Numbered from the stretch's first letter, positions 1-7,544 are shown. The stretch: 64,000 bases of DNA from Actinoplanes regularis (GCF_900188005.1 NZ_FZNR01000022.1:62001-126000); one strand, 5' to 3'. Program-made: numbers and translations. Notes: generated by a model not told the origin, from the letters alone.

Positions 1-692
1 GTGCGGTGCCATAGCTCGGTGGAGAACAGGTTCCAGACGACGTGGTGGTCGTGGTCGTAGCAGTCGAGGCATAGCGGTCGTCCGAGGGCGGGGTCGTCGG
101 CGGTGTGGCGTGTCCAGCAGACGGCCGGGTGTCCGTGTTCGCAGAGGCCGGTGTCGCGGCGGGCGTGGCAGGGTTCGGGACGGCAGTCGCAGCGTTTCCG
201 GTTGGTGCAGGTGTGTTTGCGTACGACGCGGGTGTGCACGGTGCCGAAGCTGGGTGCGGTGAAGGTGGGGAACACGGCGGGGTGCTTCGCCACCGTGGCC
301 GGGATGCCTTTGCCGCCGACGAGGAATGACCGCAGGATCTGGAAGGCGTCGCGCTGGTAGGTACGGGCGCAGGAAGGGCAGACCGAGGCGAGCCGGGTAC
401 CGCACGCCTTGTAGATGGCGGCGTCGGGGAGCTGGTCGGTGTGCCGGGAGTCGAGCAGGGTTCCGGCCCGGTCGAAGGTGTCGAGGCTGCCGGACAGCCG
501 GACGGGGCGGGTGCAGCCGGAGGCGGCCTGAACGTGGGACAGCCATTCGAAGTAGTCGGGCTGGGTAGCGCGGGCGAGGGCTTGCCCGGCGGCGGACGAC
601 GCGGCGGCTGGGGCTGTCCAGGCGGGTTCGATGTTCGATCCCGTACCCCGGGCAGACTGCTCCCGGGGTGCGAGGTCCAGCGTCGAACTCAT
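1..692 (-). CDS. repSA: RepSA-like replication initiator of an AICE (partial, C-terminus off window)
   Basis: From ATG 692 the minus strand encodes about 230 residues before running off the window. A Cys-rich patch (CPSC near residues 105-108) is followed by the segment FPTFTAPSFGTVHTR (about 141-155) and another Cys/His cluster (about 160-211), which I recognise as the N-terminal half of the RepSA/Rep family that starts rolling-circle-type replication of excised actinomycete integrative elements. The catalytic part is not in the window. The ATG overlaps the stop of the upstream gene (TGATG), so translation is probably coupled to the transfer/spread operon. In such elements the excisionase and integrase genes normally follow rep, which would put them left of the window. 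Confidence 0.88.
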   Translation of the reverse strand, partial: MSSTLDLAPREQSARGTGSNIEPAWTAPAAASSAAGQALARATQPDYFEWLSHVQAASGCTRPVRLSGSLDTFDRAGTLLDSRHTDQLPDAAIYKACGTRLASVCPSCARTYQRDAFQILRSFLVGGKGIPATVAKHPAVFPTFTAPSFGTVHTRVVRKHTCTNRKRCDCRPEPCHARRDTGLCEHGHPAVCWTRHTADDPALGRPLCLDCYDHDHHVVWNLFSTELWHR

Positions 693-988
693 CAGGCAGC
701 GATTCCGGTAGTCGGGTGCTGCGGGCCGTGGTGGCCGGGGTGGGTGAAGGTCACCGTGTGCTCGATGACGGTGATCCGGCAGGCCGGGCACCGCTGTTCG
801 CGGGGCAGGCGGCGTCCGCAGTCGATGACGGCGGTGGTGTCACCGAATCGGACGGTGACCGGGTTGCGGCAGGGTCCGCCGGGAGCGATGGCGACGATGG
901 TGCGCCGGGTGTCGTAGGGGTGCGGTTCGTCGGGGTTGGCCGGGCAGGTGTGGGTGAGGTGGTGGACGTCGACCTGGACGGCGGTCAT
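692..988 (-). CDS. Small Cys-containing AICE protein of unknown function
   Basis: A 98-residue protein starting at ATG 988, whose first base pairs overlap the stop of the upstream DUF2637 gene (ATGA). It has Cys residues near positions 16, 40 and 57 and a CPAC pair near 67-70, suggesting a small metal-binding fold. No family is recognised. Its position directly before rep, with a 1-nt stop/start overlap, says it belongs to the replication/maintenance operon of the element. In-frame sequence continues upstream of 988, but that stretch is antisense-like overlap with the next gene, so the ATG coupled to the stop was chosen. Confidence 0.7.
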   Translation of the reverse strand: MTAVQVDVHHLTHTCPANPDEPHPYDTRRTIVAIAPGGPCRNPVTVRFGDTTAVIDCGRRLPREQRCPACRITVIEHTVTFTHPGHHGPQHPTTGIAA

Positions 989-1749
989 CGGGTACCGCCG
1001 AGCACGGGTGCGTGGCCGTTGATCCGGGTCGGGGCCGGGTTGTCGATGGCCGAGAGGAGTTGCCCGGCGATGGCTGGGGTGGTGTTGAGCCGGGCGGCGA
1101 GTTCGTCGTCGGTGATGGGCTGGGTGGAGGTTTGCCGGTGCTGCATGGTGATCATGCGGGCGGCTGAGACGAGCCGGGCCGGAATGTCCTCGGTGCGGTG
1201 ACGGTCGGTGTCGGCCGGCGGTGCGGTGTGTACCGGTGCGGGGACGGCGGTAGTGCCGTCGACCGTCTTGGTGTCGTCCACCGTGCTGGTGGGGGTGAGT
1301 TCGTTCTCGCGGTGTTCGATGGCGGTGAAGTCGGGCCGGATTTTTCCGGCGACCCATTCGACGGCGGCGACCAGGCCGACGACGAGGGCGAAGATGATGC
1401 GCAGTCCGATCGGGCCGGGGGCGGCGGCGTTGACCGCGCCGGAGATGACGACCACGACGATCAGGACTTTGAGGGCGGCGCGTTTGGCGTCGGCGGCCAT
1501 GCCGACGGTCTGGGTGATGGTCAGCATGGAGACGATGGCCAGGTCGAAGACGGCGGGCACGATCCAGGAGAAGATGCCCGCGCCTAGGTGGTCGAGGAAG
1601 TGGGCCTGGTGGAGGTAGCTGGCGGCGACGGCACCGACGACGATGCCCTTGTTGGCCAGCTTGATGATCCGGATTGCTTTGAGCATGCCGGGCACGGCCC
1701 GTTTGGCGTATTCGGTCGCGAATTGCTGGGTGAGGCTGGTGGTGGTCAT
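985..1749 (-). CDS. DUF2637 membrane protein (putative Spd/spread protein)
   Basis: A 254-residue protein with four hydrophobic segments (roughly residues 33-53, 60-82, 93-110 and 115-135) and a hydrophilic C-terminal tail containing a helix-turn-helix-like stretch (ELAARLNTTPAIAGQLL). The pattern matches DUF2637 proteins of actinomycete plasmids and AICEs, which are often placed with the spread genes that move DNA along the mycelium after conjugation. The start at ATG 1749 overlaps the stop of the preceding gene by 4 nt. The role in spreading is inferred from family and context, not shown here. Confidence 0.8.
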   Translation of the reverse strand: MTTTSLTQQFATEYAKRAVPGMLKAIRIIKLANKGIVVGAVAASYLHQAHFLDHLGAGIFSWIVPAVFDLAIVSMLTITQTVGMAADAKRAALKVLIVVVVISGAVNAAAPGPIGLRIIFALVVGLVAAVEWVAGKIRPDFTAIEHRENELTPTSTVDDTKTVDGTTAVPAPVHTAPPADTDRHRTEDIPARLVSAARMITMQHRQTSTQPITDDELAARLNTTPAIAGQLLSAIDNPAPTRINGHAPVLGGTR

Positions 1750-2036
1750 CGGATGCCTCCGTCGTTGGTGACGGGGATGACCGCTGTCACGCCCATGCAG
1801 GCGGAACACCAGACGGCGGCGAGGCCGTCGTCGAGCATGTCGTTGACGCGGTCGTCGAGGGTTTCGAATTCGGCCGGGAACAGCGACAGGTCCTGGCATT
1901 CGTCGCACCACTCCTGGGTGGGGCACAGCGACAGGACGGGGCCGAGATCGTCGTGGATTCCAGCGGGGCTCATACCGCCGATGCACCAGAGGCAGTCGTC
2001 GGCGGCGAGGTGTGCACCCAAGTCGATGAGGCTCAT
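1746..2036 (-). CDS. Small CxxC protein of the AICE operon
   Basis: A 96-residue acidic protein with paired cysteines (CLWC, CPTQEWCDEC, WCSAC) that look like one or two zinc ribbons. It overlaps its neighbours by 4 nt on both sides, so it is translated as part of a coupled chain. No function is recognised. It is one of three consecutive cysteine-rich small proteins, which is common in the spread/accessory block of these elements. Confidence 0.7.
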   Translation of the reverse strand: MSLIDLGAHLAADDCLWCIGGMSPAGIHDDLGPVLSLCPTQEWCDECQDLSLFPAEFETLDDRVNDMLDDGLAAVWCSACMGVTAVIPVTNDGGIR

Positions 2037-2239
2037 TCGGTGCCTCCCCGGGTGTCACTGTCGGTCGCCGGGTTGATGTTGCGAGCGGGATCACTCCAGC
2101 CGCAGACGTCGCAGCCGTAGTAGCCGCAGTACTGGCAGCAGTCGGATCGGTCCTGACCAGCGGTGGCCCTGCCGAAGGTGTCCTCGCAGCCGTAGTCGCC
2201 GCAGAGGCAGGTCACGTTCTCGGATGAGGTGGCAGTCAT
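2033..2239 (-). CDS. Very small cysteine-rich AICE protein
   Basis: A 68-residue protein with eight cysteines in CxCxxxxC, CCxxC and CxxC arrangements (CLCGDYGCED, CCQYCGYYGCDVCGW). It probably binds zinc. The start at ATG 2239 overlaps the stop of the RRQRL gene, and its stop overlaps the next start. No enzymatic motif is visible. Confidence 0.65.
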   Translation of the reverse strand: MTATSSENVTCLCGDYGCEDTFGRATAGQDRSDCCQYCGYYGCDVCGWSDPARNINPATDSDTRGGTE

Positions 2240-2652
2240 CGGTGGCCTCCGGCAGCACAGGAGAGACAGGTTCCGATCGAGCGCGGGATGTAGTAGTCGC
2301 GGGTGTTGCCGCAGGTGCCGCAGGTGCGGCGGGCGATCAGCATCCGTTCGATGACGGCAAGCTGTGCCGGGCTGGCGATGCGTTTCGGCTTGGCGAGGTC
2401 GCGCCGGTAGAGGTAGGCGATGCGGCGCTGCTTCTTGTGTCGCCAGAGGATTTGGGCGACGGGGTCGAAGCCGCCGGGGCAGAGTCCGTCGGCCCGGAGT
2501 TGGCGGCGGGTGGCCAGGGCGTCCGGGGCGAGCCGGAAGGGGAAGGTGGGGAAGCCGTAGCGGGTTCCGGTGGGGTCGTAGAACTCGACGCGGATACCGG
2601 TGCGTGCACCGAGAGCGTCAAGGAATTCGCTGGTCAGCGCGGAGGTGGTCAT
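2236..2652 (-). CDS. RRQRL-motif zinc-binding protein
   Basis: A 138-residue protein with the RRQLRADGLCPGG segment (about 49-61), a basic LYRRDLAKPKR stretch and a C-terminal CGTCG...C zinc-ribbon-like pair. This matches the family called RRQRL motif-containing zinc-binding protein, found almost only in actinomycete plasmids and AICEs. Its function is not known; a nucleic-acid-binding role is inferred from the basic and Cys-rich composition. It is coupled by 4-nt overlaps to the genes on both sides. Confidence 0.8.
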   Translation of the reverse strand: MTTSALTSEFLDALGARTGIRVEFYDPTGTRYGFPTFPFRLAPDALATRRQLRADGLCPGGFDPVAQILWRHKKQRRIAYLYRRDLAKPKRIASPAQLAVIERMLIARRTCGTCGNTRDYYIPRSIGTCLSCAAGGHR

Positions 2653-2975
2653 TTGTCGCCTCCCCAGCGCTGGTGGGCGGCTTGGCGGGTGATGCCGAGC
2701 CGGTCGGCGATCTCGGCCCAGGAGTAGCCGTGGGCTCGGAGGCCTTTGACGGCTTCGGTGATGGCCTCGTCCAGGAGCGAGGAGAGGCCGACCATGTCGG
2801 TGAGGGCTTCGACGTCGCCGGTGGCGATGCGTCGGGCGTAGGCGCGGATGATGCGCTTGACGAAGGCGGCGTATTCGTCGTTCTCGACGACGTCGCGGCG
2901 GCGCGGCTTGGACGGCCGGCTATCGCCGGATCGCGGTTGCGGTGTCAGGGCGGGGTTGACGTAGGAAAGGCTCAC
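2649..2975 (-). CDS. Small helix-turn-helix DNA-binding protein
   Basis: A 108-residue protein. The start is taken as GTG 2975 because it overlaps the upstream stop (GTGA), and the longer in-frame extension lacks coding character. The C-terminus carries a clear HTH (GYSWAEIADRLGITRQAAHQRW, about residues 81-102) of the sigma-70 region 4/MarR-like type seen in small AICE regulators. The N-terminal half (about 35-75) is likely helical. Probable role: transcriptional control of the element. The target is not evident. Confidence 0.75.
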   Translation of the reverse strand: MSLSYVNPALTPQPRSGDSRPSKPRRRDVVENDEYAAFVKRIIRAYARRIATGDVEALTDMVGLSSLLDEAITEAVKGLRAHGYSWAEIADRLGITRQAAHQRWGGDK

Positions 2976-3424
2976 CGGGTGCCCCCGGTGTGGTTGGTGG
3001 TCTCCCAATCGTTGGCGGCGTCGGTGAGGCATTCGATGACCTCGTCGAGGGTGCGGCCGTCGTAGTCGTTCCAGTCGCCGATGACGTCGATCGAGCTGGC
3101 CGGGTATCCCTCGGCGGGGATGTATCCGCCGTCGATCCAGTCGGCGAAGAAGCGCATGGCGCGCATCGCGGTGAGGGTTTCGGGGTTTTCGTCTCCGTCG
3201 AGGGTGCATATGCCGGAGGCGAGGCAGCGGCCGGTGGCGGCGGTCATGATGGCGCCGGAGGTGCAGGCGGGCGGGAACGGCCCTTTGGTGTCGGCGGTCA
3301 GGTCGTAGAACTGGTGCTGGGTCCAGCCGTGGGTGCTCAGGTAATCGGCGGCTCCGCGTAGCAGCGTGGAGGGCCTTTCGGGGTCAGTTGTGGGTGTGGT
3401 GGTCGGTTGGTGGGTAGCCTTCAT
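2972..3424 (-). CDS. DUF6197-like protein
   Basis: A 150-residue protein whose core (LRGAADYLSTHGWTQHQFYD ..., followed by a Cys-containing CTSGAIMTAATGRC segment and a WNDYDGRTLDEVIECLTDAA ending) matches the DUF6197 family of AICE and plasmid proteins. An upstream GTG at 3433 is in frame, but the AAAGGGA ribosome site (about 3437-3443) is better spaced for ATG 3424. It heads the seven-gene overlapping chain that ends in rep. Function unknown. Confidence 0.72.
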   Translation of the reverse strand: MKATHQPTTTPTTDPERPSTLLRGAADYLSTHGWTQHQFYDLTADTKGPFPPACTSGAIMTAATGRCLASGICTLDGDENPETLTAMRAMRFFADWIDGGYIPAEGYPASSIDVIGDWNDYDGRTLDEVIECLTDAANDWETTNHTGGTR

Positions 3425-3465
3425 GGCAGCCACGTCCCTTTCTTCGGATGGGCGTTCGGTGATGG

Positions 3466-3505
3466 ACAGGACCGGTCTTGCTTGCAGGCGTTGAGCCGGT
3501 CCTGT
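3466..3505 (-). terminator. Stem-loop between the DUF6197 gene and the upstream transfer genes
   Basis: ACAGGACCGG at 3466-3475 is repeated perfectly inverted at 3496-3505 with a 20-nt loop. It lies in the 117-nt gap between the stop of the 3542-4024 gene and the start at 3424. It could act as a terminator/attenuator separating the transfer block from the spread/replication block. There is no T-run. Confidence 0.5.
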
Positions 3506-3541
3506 CGTCCGTCACATATGCAGTTGTGGGTTCGCGGCCGT

Positions 3542-4024
3542 TCAGCAGCCGGGGCAGTGCCGACGACCGGACGAGTTACGGCGGGCCGCAGCGATGGCGA
3601 GGATGGCGGCCAGGGCCAGGACGCCGAGGATCTGTGCGGCGTGGGCGGCGATGAGCTCGACGAGCTGGCCGATCAGGTAGGTGGCGACGGCGGCGAGTCC
3701 GGCGATGGTGCCGGTGATGGCCGTGACGATGACCGCGATCCGGGTGCGGCGGGGTCGCCGGACACGGGTGCGGGCGTACTGGCCCGCCGAGGTGACCCGG
3801 ACGGCGGGTCGGGTGGGCTGTAGCTCGCGGATACGGATGTCGACCTGGAAGCGGTCACCGGTCATCCAGCGAGGAGGCCTGACGGCGATGAGGGTTCCGG
3901 CAGCGCGGTGGTTCGCCAGCAGATTGGCGAGCTGGGTAGCGGTACCGGTGACGGTGTGGTCGCGGTTGATGTAGTGGCCGGCAGGCTGAGGAGCCGGTCG
4001 ACCGGTGGTGGTGTGTGTGGTCAT
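3542..4024 (-). CDS. AICE membrane protein with two C-terminal helices
   Basis: A 160-residue protein that begins at ATG 4024, overlapping the stop of the FtsK-like ATPase gene (ATGA). Residues 1-90 are soluble and contain RPPRWMTGDRFQVDIRI. A basic stretch (RTRVRRPRRTR) precedes two hydrophobic helices (about 95-118 and 125-148), and the tail ends in Cys/His. The basic patch before the helices suggests a cytoplasmic N-terminus. Translational coupling to the DNA translocase suggests a role in the transfer complex, but no family is recognised. Confidence 0.65.
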   Translation of the reverse strand: MTTHTTTGRPAPQPAGHYINRDHTVTGTATQLANLLANHRAAGTLIAVRPPRWMTGDRFQVDIRIRELQPTRPAVRVTSAGQYARTRVRRPRRTRIAVIVTAITGTIAGLAAVATYLIGQLVELIAAHAAQILGVLALAAILAIAAARRNSSGRRHCPGC

Positions 4025-4899
4025 GCGGCCATCTCCCATTGGATGGTGGTGGACGGTGCAGGAACGGTGATGCCGGACGGGCGTCGCATCCAGGCGGCGT
4101 AGTCGGCGATGTTGTAGATGTCGGTGTCGGACAGGTAGGCGGCCTTGATCCGGTACGGCAGGCGTCCTTCGGCGAGAAGCCAGGCGGCTCCCCGGTTCTC
4201 GGGGTCGATGTCGGTGGCGGAGTAGCCGAGGTCGGCCCAGCCAGCGCCGAGGATCACGTCGGAGCTGCCGTTGGTGGTGCAGCGGAACGCGGCCCGGTAG
4301 CCGAACAGGTCCCGCAGCGAGGCGGGGATGATGTCCCAGGAGGGACGCTGCGTGGCGGCGATGACCGGCATACCGCAGGCCCGGCCGAGCGAGACGAGGC
4401 CGCGCAGCAGGGTGGCGAACTCTTCGCGCTGTTCCTTGGTGCCGAGCACGGTGGAGAACATGGCGAGTTCGTCGATGATCGTCACGATCGTGGACAGGTT
4501 GTCGTCGCGGTCGACTTTGCGGCGACGGTGGACCAGGAGCCACATGTAGCGGTTGGTGGCGACGATCAGCAGCCGTTTGAGGACGCTGATGGCGGCTTCG
4601 ATGTCGTTGCCGATGAACGCGTCGGCGATGTCGCGCCAGGGGCCGAGTTCGACGTACTTGGCGTCGAGCAGGACCAGGCGGGTGTTGTCGGACAGGGCCG
4701 CGTGCGCGGCGGCGAGGTTGATCAGTCCGGATTTGCCGCCGCCGGGTTCTCCGGCGACGAGCAGGTTGTGATAGACGGTGTCGAGGGTGACGTGATGGCC
4801 GAATTCGTCGATGCCGATGAACATCGGGTCGAACATCGACAGGCCGGGTGCGACCGGTACTCGGTCGGTGCCGAGCGGGTCACGGGCGATGATGGACAT
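4021..4899 (-). CDS. traB: FtsK/SpoIIIE-type DNA translocase ATPase (TraB-like motor)
   Basis: A 292-residue RecA-like motor. The Walker A motif GEPGGGKS is at residues 50-57 and the Walker B motif IIDELA at about 141-146. The later segment RACGMPVIAATQRPSWDIIPASLRD is typical of FtsK/TraB hexameric translocases. In mycelial actinomycetes this family moves double-stranded DNA between hyphae. The protein has no membrane segment, unlike the classical single-chain TraB, so its anchor must come from another polypeptide; the 308-residue membrane protein at 5730-6656 is the natural candidate. No winged-helix gamma domain is recognisable at the C-terminus. Confidence 0.9.
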   Translation of the reverse strand: MSIIARDPLGTDRVPVAPGLSMFDPMFIGIDEFGHHVTLDTVYHNLLVAGEPGGGKSGLINLAAAHAALSDNTRLVLLDAKYVELGPWRDIADAFIGNDIEAAISVLKRLLIVATNRYMWLLVHRRRKVDRDDNLSTIVTIIDELAMFSTVLGTKEQREEFATLLRGLVSLGRACGMPVIAATQRPSWDIIPASLRDLFGYRAAFRCTTNGSSDVILGAGWADLGYSATDIDPENRGAAWLLAEGRLPYRIKAAYLSDTDIYNIADYAAWMRRPSGITVPAPSTTIQWEMAA

Positions 4900-4933
4900 G
4901 GAAGTGGCCTCCAGTAGGCGATAAGCTGCGGAT

Positions 4934-4985
4934 ACCGACGCGGAGGACGCTGGTGCTTGGAGGCCGTTGCGGCCTTCGCGTCGGT
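4934..4985 (-). terminator. Stem-loop upstream of the translocase gene
   Basis: ACCGACGCG at 4934-4942 pairs with CGCGTCGGT at 4977-4985 (9 bp, 34-nt loop, with further internal pairing). It fills the 92-nt gap between the 4992-5369 gene and traB. It may terminate or attenuate transcription entering traB from upstream. Confidence 0.45.
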
Positions 4986-4991
4986 TCCGAT

Positions 4992-5369
4992 CTAGGCGGT
5001 TACGGGTGTGGTGATCGGGTCCCAGCCCGTGGCGACACGCCGAATACGACGGCGCTGCGCTTCCTGGACGAACAGGGTCGCGTTGTAGGCGCAGGTCGAC
5101 GCCAGCGTGAGGACCTGGAGGCGTTGCGCCTCGGTCAGGCCGGGGTTCGTGTCGCAGGACGAGTCATAGCCGTCGATCAGGAACAGCTTCATGAGCGTCT
5201 GCGCGCCGAGCATGAGGTCGGCGGCGGTCTGCAACAGGTGCGCCACCAGGGCGCGGTTGTCGGTGCACAGGTACGTCAGCGCGTACTGGTCGCTGTGCCG
5301 GGTGAGGTCGCGGGCGGTGAGGCAGCCGCGGTATTCGGGCCGGTCGTAGCCGGACAGGTCGAGGGTCAT
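4992..5369 (-). CDS. Hypothetical AICE protein, mostly helical
   Basis: A 125-residue protein with a coding-type composition and five cysteines, starting at ATG 5369 after an AGGTACC-type ribosome site. The middle (ALVAHLLQTAADLMLGAQTLMKLFLIDGY) is amphipathic to hydrophobic helix, but not clearly membrane-spanning. No family is recognised. It lies between the two transfer-complex genes, so an accessory role in conjugation is an inference from position only. Confidence 0.6.
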   Translation of the reverse strand: MTLDLSGYDRPEYRGCLTARDLTRHSDQYALTYLCTDNRALVAHLLQTAADLMLGAQTLMKLFLIDGYDSSCDTNPGLTEAQRLQVLTLASTCAYNATLFVQEAQRRRIRRVATGWDPITTPVTA

Positions 5370-5386
5370 CGGAGGTACCTCGCTTG

Positions 5387-5716
5387 TCAGTCGAGGGGGC
5401 TACAGGTGTGCTCGCGTTGTGAGCCGTGACAGCCGCAGGCGAAGTTGCCATCGGCGTCGAGTAGGCGGATCACGTCGAGGGGCGACTGCTCGACGGCCGG
5501 CTCAACCGGGTGGACGACGCCGGTGGCGTCGATCCAGGAAGTAATGGCCACATGGCGGAAACCGGCGCGGCGGATTCCGTCGATACAGCTGACGAGGTCG
5601 TCGTGGCTGCGCGGATAGTCGTGTCCGCCGAGCTCAAGGGCTCCGATGCCGTAATCGTGGTCGAAGGCCACGACGAAATAGACGATTGGAATCTCGTTGC
5701 CGTGGTTGTCCTGCAT
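5387..5716 (-). CDS. Hypothetical AICE protein with C-terminal CxC...C motif
   Basis: A 109-residue protein starting at ATG 5716 behind a good AAAGGA site. The sequence MQDNHGNEIPIVYFVVAFDHDYGIGAL shows a beta-rich start, and the end (CGCHGSQREHTC) looks like a small metal site. It sits 13 nt downstream of the membrane-protein gene, so it is in the same operon. Function unknown. Confidence 0.65.
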   Translation of the reverse strand: MQDNHGNEIPIVYFVVAFDHDYGIGALELGGHDYPRSHDDLVSCIDGIRRAGFRHVAITSWIDATGVVHPVEPAVEQSPLDVIRLLDADGNFACGCHGSQREHTCSPLD

Positions 5717-5729
5717 GGCAGGTGTCCTT

Positions 5730-6656
5730 TCAGTCCCAGGGGTCGTCGTCGAAGGTGTCGGCGGCCGGGGCCGCCTTGCCCTGCTTCTTGCCGTTCGGGC
5801 TGGCGGTCGATTTGCCAGCGGCAGCGAGCGGAGGTTCGGCGGGAACGTCCGGCAGGTCCAGTGCGGTCGGCACGTCGGTGGGTGCCGTGTACGCGAATGG
5901 CATGTTCTCGGTGTCGATGACACCGGGCAGCGGTGAACTGACCTTGGCGGTCAGGACTTCGCGTCGTTTGATGTCGAACCGCAGGTAGGCGGCCTTCTCG
6001 CTCTCGCTGGCGAGTTCCACCAGTACCGATTTGGCGTGGCAGGTGACCGCGATCTCTTCGAGGCGGTTTTGCAGCCGGGACAGCGACAGGCCGGGCCGCA
6101 GGTAGACCCAGACACGTTCCCCGACAGGGGTCGGGCGTGCCCACAGGATCAGCGGCAGGCTGCCGGACTTGTTGGCGATGATGAACTGCGAGAAGCACAC
6201 ACGCAGTCGGTGCCGGACGATGAAGCACCACCCGAGGGCGATGACCCGGCGACGGATAGCGGGAACAGCGGCCGGAATACCGACCAGCGGCGCCATGATG
6301 GCGAGGGTGACCAGGGCGGGGGTGGCGTTGGCCAGGGCGATCCAGCCGTAGACGAGCGCCATACCGGCGCTGATTTCCGGGAGCCACCACCAGATCAGCC
6401 GTAGGACCGGCCAGATCCGGAACATGATCCAGACGAAAGCGCCGGCTACGAGGGCGATCGGGATAGCAAGGAGCCCGGCCAGGATCGGGTGCATGTGGTC
6501 GGAAGCCACGGTCATGGCGAGGATGCCGACGATCAACGCGGTGATGATGAACGCGATCCGGGCGTTACGCGCCGAGGAGCGCAGCGCCTTCTGTTCGATG
6601 ACGGTGACGGTTCCGGACCTTCTGCCGAAACCGAAACCTCGGGTAGATTTGGACAC
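5730..6656 (-). CDS. Membrane partner of the AICE DNA translocase
   Basis: A 308-residue protein with a basic N-terminus, two pairs of hydrophobic helices (about 33-75 and 80-140, including RIWPVLRLIWWWLPEISAG), and a soluble domain (about 150-245) containing VWVYLRPGLSLSRLQNRLEEIAVTC and VSSPLPGV. That soluble segment resembles the region preceding the motor in single-chain FtsK/TraB proteins of actinomycete elements. The C-terminal 60 residues are low-complexity and end in an acidic DDDPWD tail. I infer that it anchors the separately encoded ATPase in the membrane; this is not proven by the sequence. Confidence 0.72.
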   Translation of the reverse strand: MSKSTRGFGFGRRSGTVTVIEQKALRSSARNARIAFIITALIVGILAMTVASDHMHPILAGLLAIPIALVAGAFVWIMFRIWPVLRLIWWWLPEISAGMALVYGWIALANATPALVTLAIMAPLVGIPAAVPAIRRRVIALGWCFIVRHRLRVCFSQFIIANKSGSLPLILWARPTPVGERVWVYLRPGLSLSRLQNRLEEIAVTCHAKSVLVELASESEKAAYLRFDIKRREVLTAKVSSPLPGVIDTENMPFAYTAPTDVPTALDLPDVPAEPPLAAAGKSTASPNGKKQGKAAPAADTFDDDPWD

Positions 6657-6673
6657 GACTTGTCCTCCCTGCT

Positions 6674-6738
6674 GAGGGGTGGGATGGGTTGGAAAGGCGT
6701 GGGGTCGGCAGGTTGGTAGCCCAGTTCCGACCCCGCGC
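6674..6738 (-). promoter_or_regulatory. Conserved hairpin leader, copy 1
   Basis: Read on the minus strand, this 5' leader of the 5730-6656 gene contains GGGGTCGG (6727-6734 region) pairing with CCGACCCC (6701-6708 region), followed by a pyrimidine-rich tail and the ribosome site. A diverged copy precedes the next gene upstream (6991-7059). The conserved order is a GCGCGGGG start, ACTGGGCT, AACCTGC, then CGCCTTCC. It may be an RNA control element or an attenuator repeated within the operon. Confidence 0.5.
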
Positions 6739-6746
6739 TTGTTCTG

Positions 6747-6977
6747 TCAGGCCTCGCGTGCGTGCGTGTGCCCCAGAGGATCGGCGCACGGCGACAGGAC
6801 GCGCTCACGCAGGCAGCGAAGCTCGTTCAGAAGTGCATTCATCTGGATGTCTTCGACGATTAGCTCGGCAATGTAGCGGCGACGTTTGGTGTCGTCTTCG
6901 GCCGCTGCCTCGTTGAAACGCACGATGAGACGCTCGACGGCGTCGATATCGTGGTCCGGAGTGGTGTATTCGGGCAT
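6747..6977 (-). CDS. Small acidic helical AICE protein
   Basis: A 76-residue protein. An in-frame TTG at 6983 is possible, but the GAGAGGGG ribosome site is best spaced for ATG 6977. The sequence is charged and predicted helical (AVERLIVRFNEAAAEDDTKRRRYIAELIVEDIQMNALL), which would suit a small coiled-coil or dimer. No family is recognised. Confidence 0.6.
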   Translation of the reverse strand: MPEYTTPDHDIDAVERLIVRFNEAAAEDDTKRRRYIAELIVEDIQMNALLNELRCLRERVLSPCADPLGHTHAREA

Positions 6978-6990
6978 GATCAACCGCCCC

Positions 6991-7059
6991 TCTCAGGGGA
7001 TAATGGTTGGGAAGGCGGCGAGGCCAGCAGGTTCAGTAAGCCCAGTACCGGCCCCGCGC
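6991..7059 (-). promoter_or_regulatory. Conserved hairpin leader, copy 2
   Basis: A diverged copy of the 6674-6738 element in front of the 6747-6977 gene. The arms GCGAGGCC and GGCCCCGC pair with one mismatch, and the internal words ACTGGGCT and CCTGCTGG are conserved. The repetition in two consecutive 5' leaders suggests selection rather than chance. The region 7060-7223 upstream of it shows no gene. Confidence 0.45.
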
Positions 7060-7223
7060 CACACTTCGGAAATGCTGTGGCCGTTAACGGCCGGTGGTCG
7101 AGGATGCTGGAGAACCAGCGGGATTCCTGGACCGTCAGGTTGAATCAGTGGAGATGACGACCGCGAACGGTCGAAGGGTTGCCACGGACACTGTGGCTTG
7201 GATGTTCCGGTGTTGCTGAGGTG

Positions 7224-7544
7224 CTACTTGCTTGCCGAGGTACTCGTCAGGGGCTTCAGCGACGCCGCGCGGAACGCAGTGCCGTTACGTCCGTTGGTCG
7301 CCCATGCCTTGGCCTCCAGCGCTTCGAGCGCGACGAACTGACCAACCTCCACCGACGGGATCTCTCCTACCGTCGTGACGTTGATGACCTCGCCGCCCGT
7401 TTCGTCGAGCGCGACGACCTGGGTTGACCACATGAGACGGCCCGTTCCTCTCTCGGACCGCTGATTGCCCTTCTCGTCCACCTTCGGCTGAGCCTTCTTC
7501 GCCACCGTGAACGTGATGCCGGTGGTGTCCACGTAGATCTTCAC
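7224..7544 (-). CDS. SCO3933-family regulatory protein
   Basis: A 106-residue protein starting at GTG 7544 behind GGGAGGAA. The longer in-frame extension to 7721 would overlap the divergent promoter and is not supported. The order VKIYVDTTGITFTV ... AQPKVDEKGNQR ... WSTQVVALDETGGEVINVTT ... VEVGQFVALEALEAKAW ... GTAFRAASLKPL is that of the SCO3933 family found at the regulatory edge of AICEs and plasmids. Expected role: control of transfer or maintenance genes. Its leader contains a 6-bp inverted repeat (7570-7586). Confidence 0.82.
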   Translation of the reverse strand: MKIYVDTTGITFTVAKKAQPKVDEKGNQRSERGTGRLMWSTQVVALDETGGEVINVTTVGEIPSVEVGQFVALEALEAKAWATNGRNGTAFRAASLKPLTSTSASK

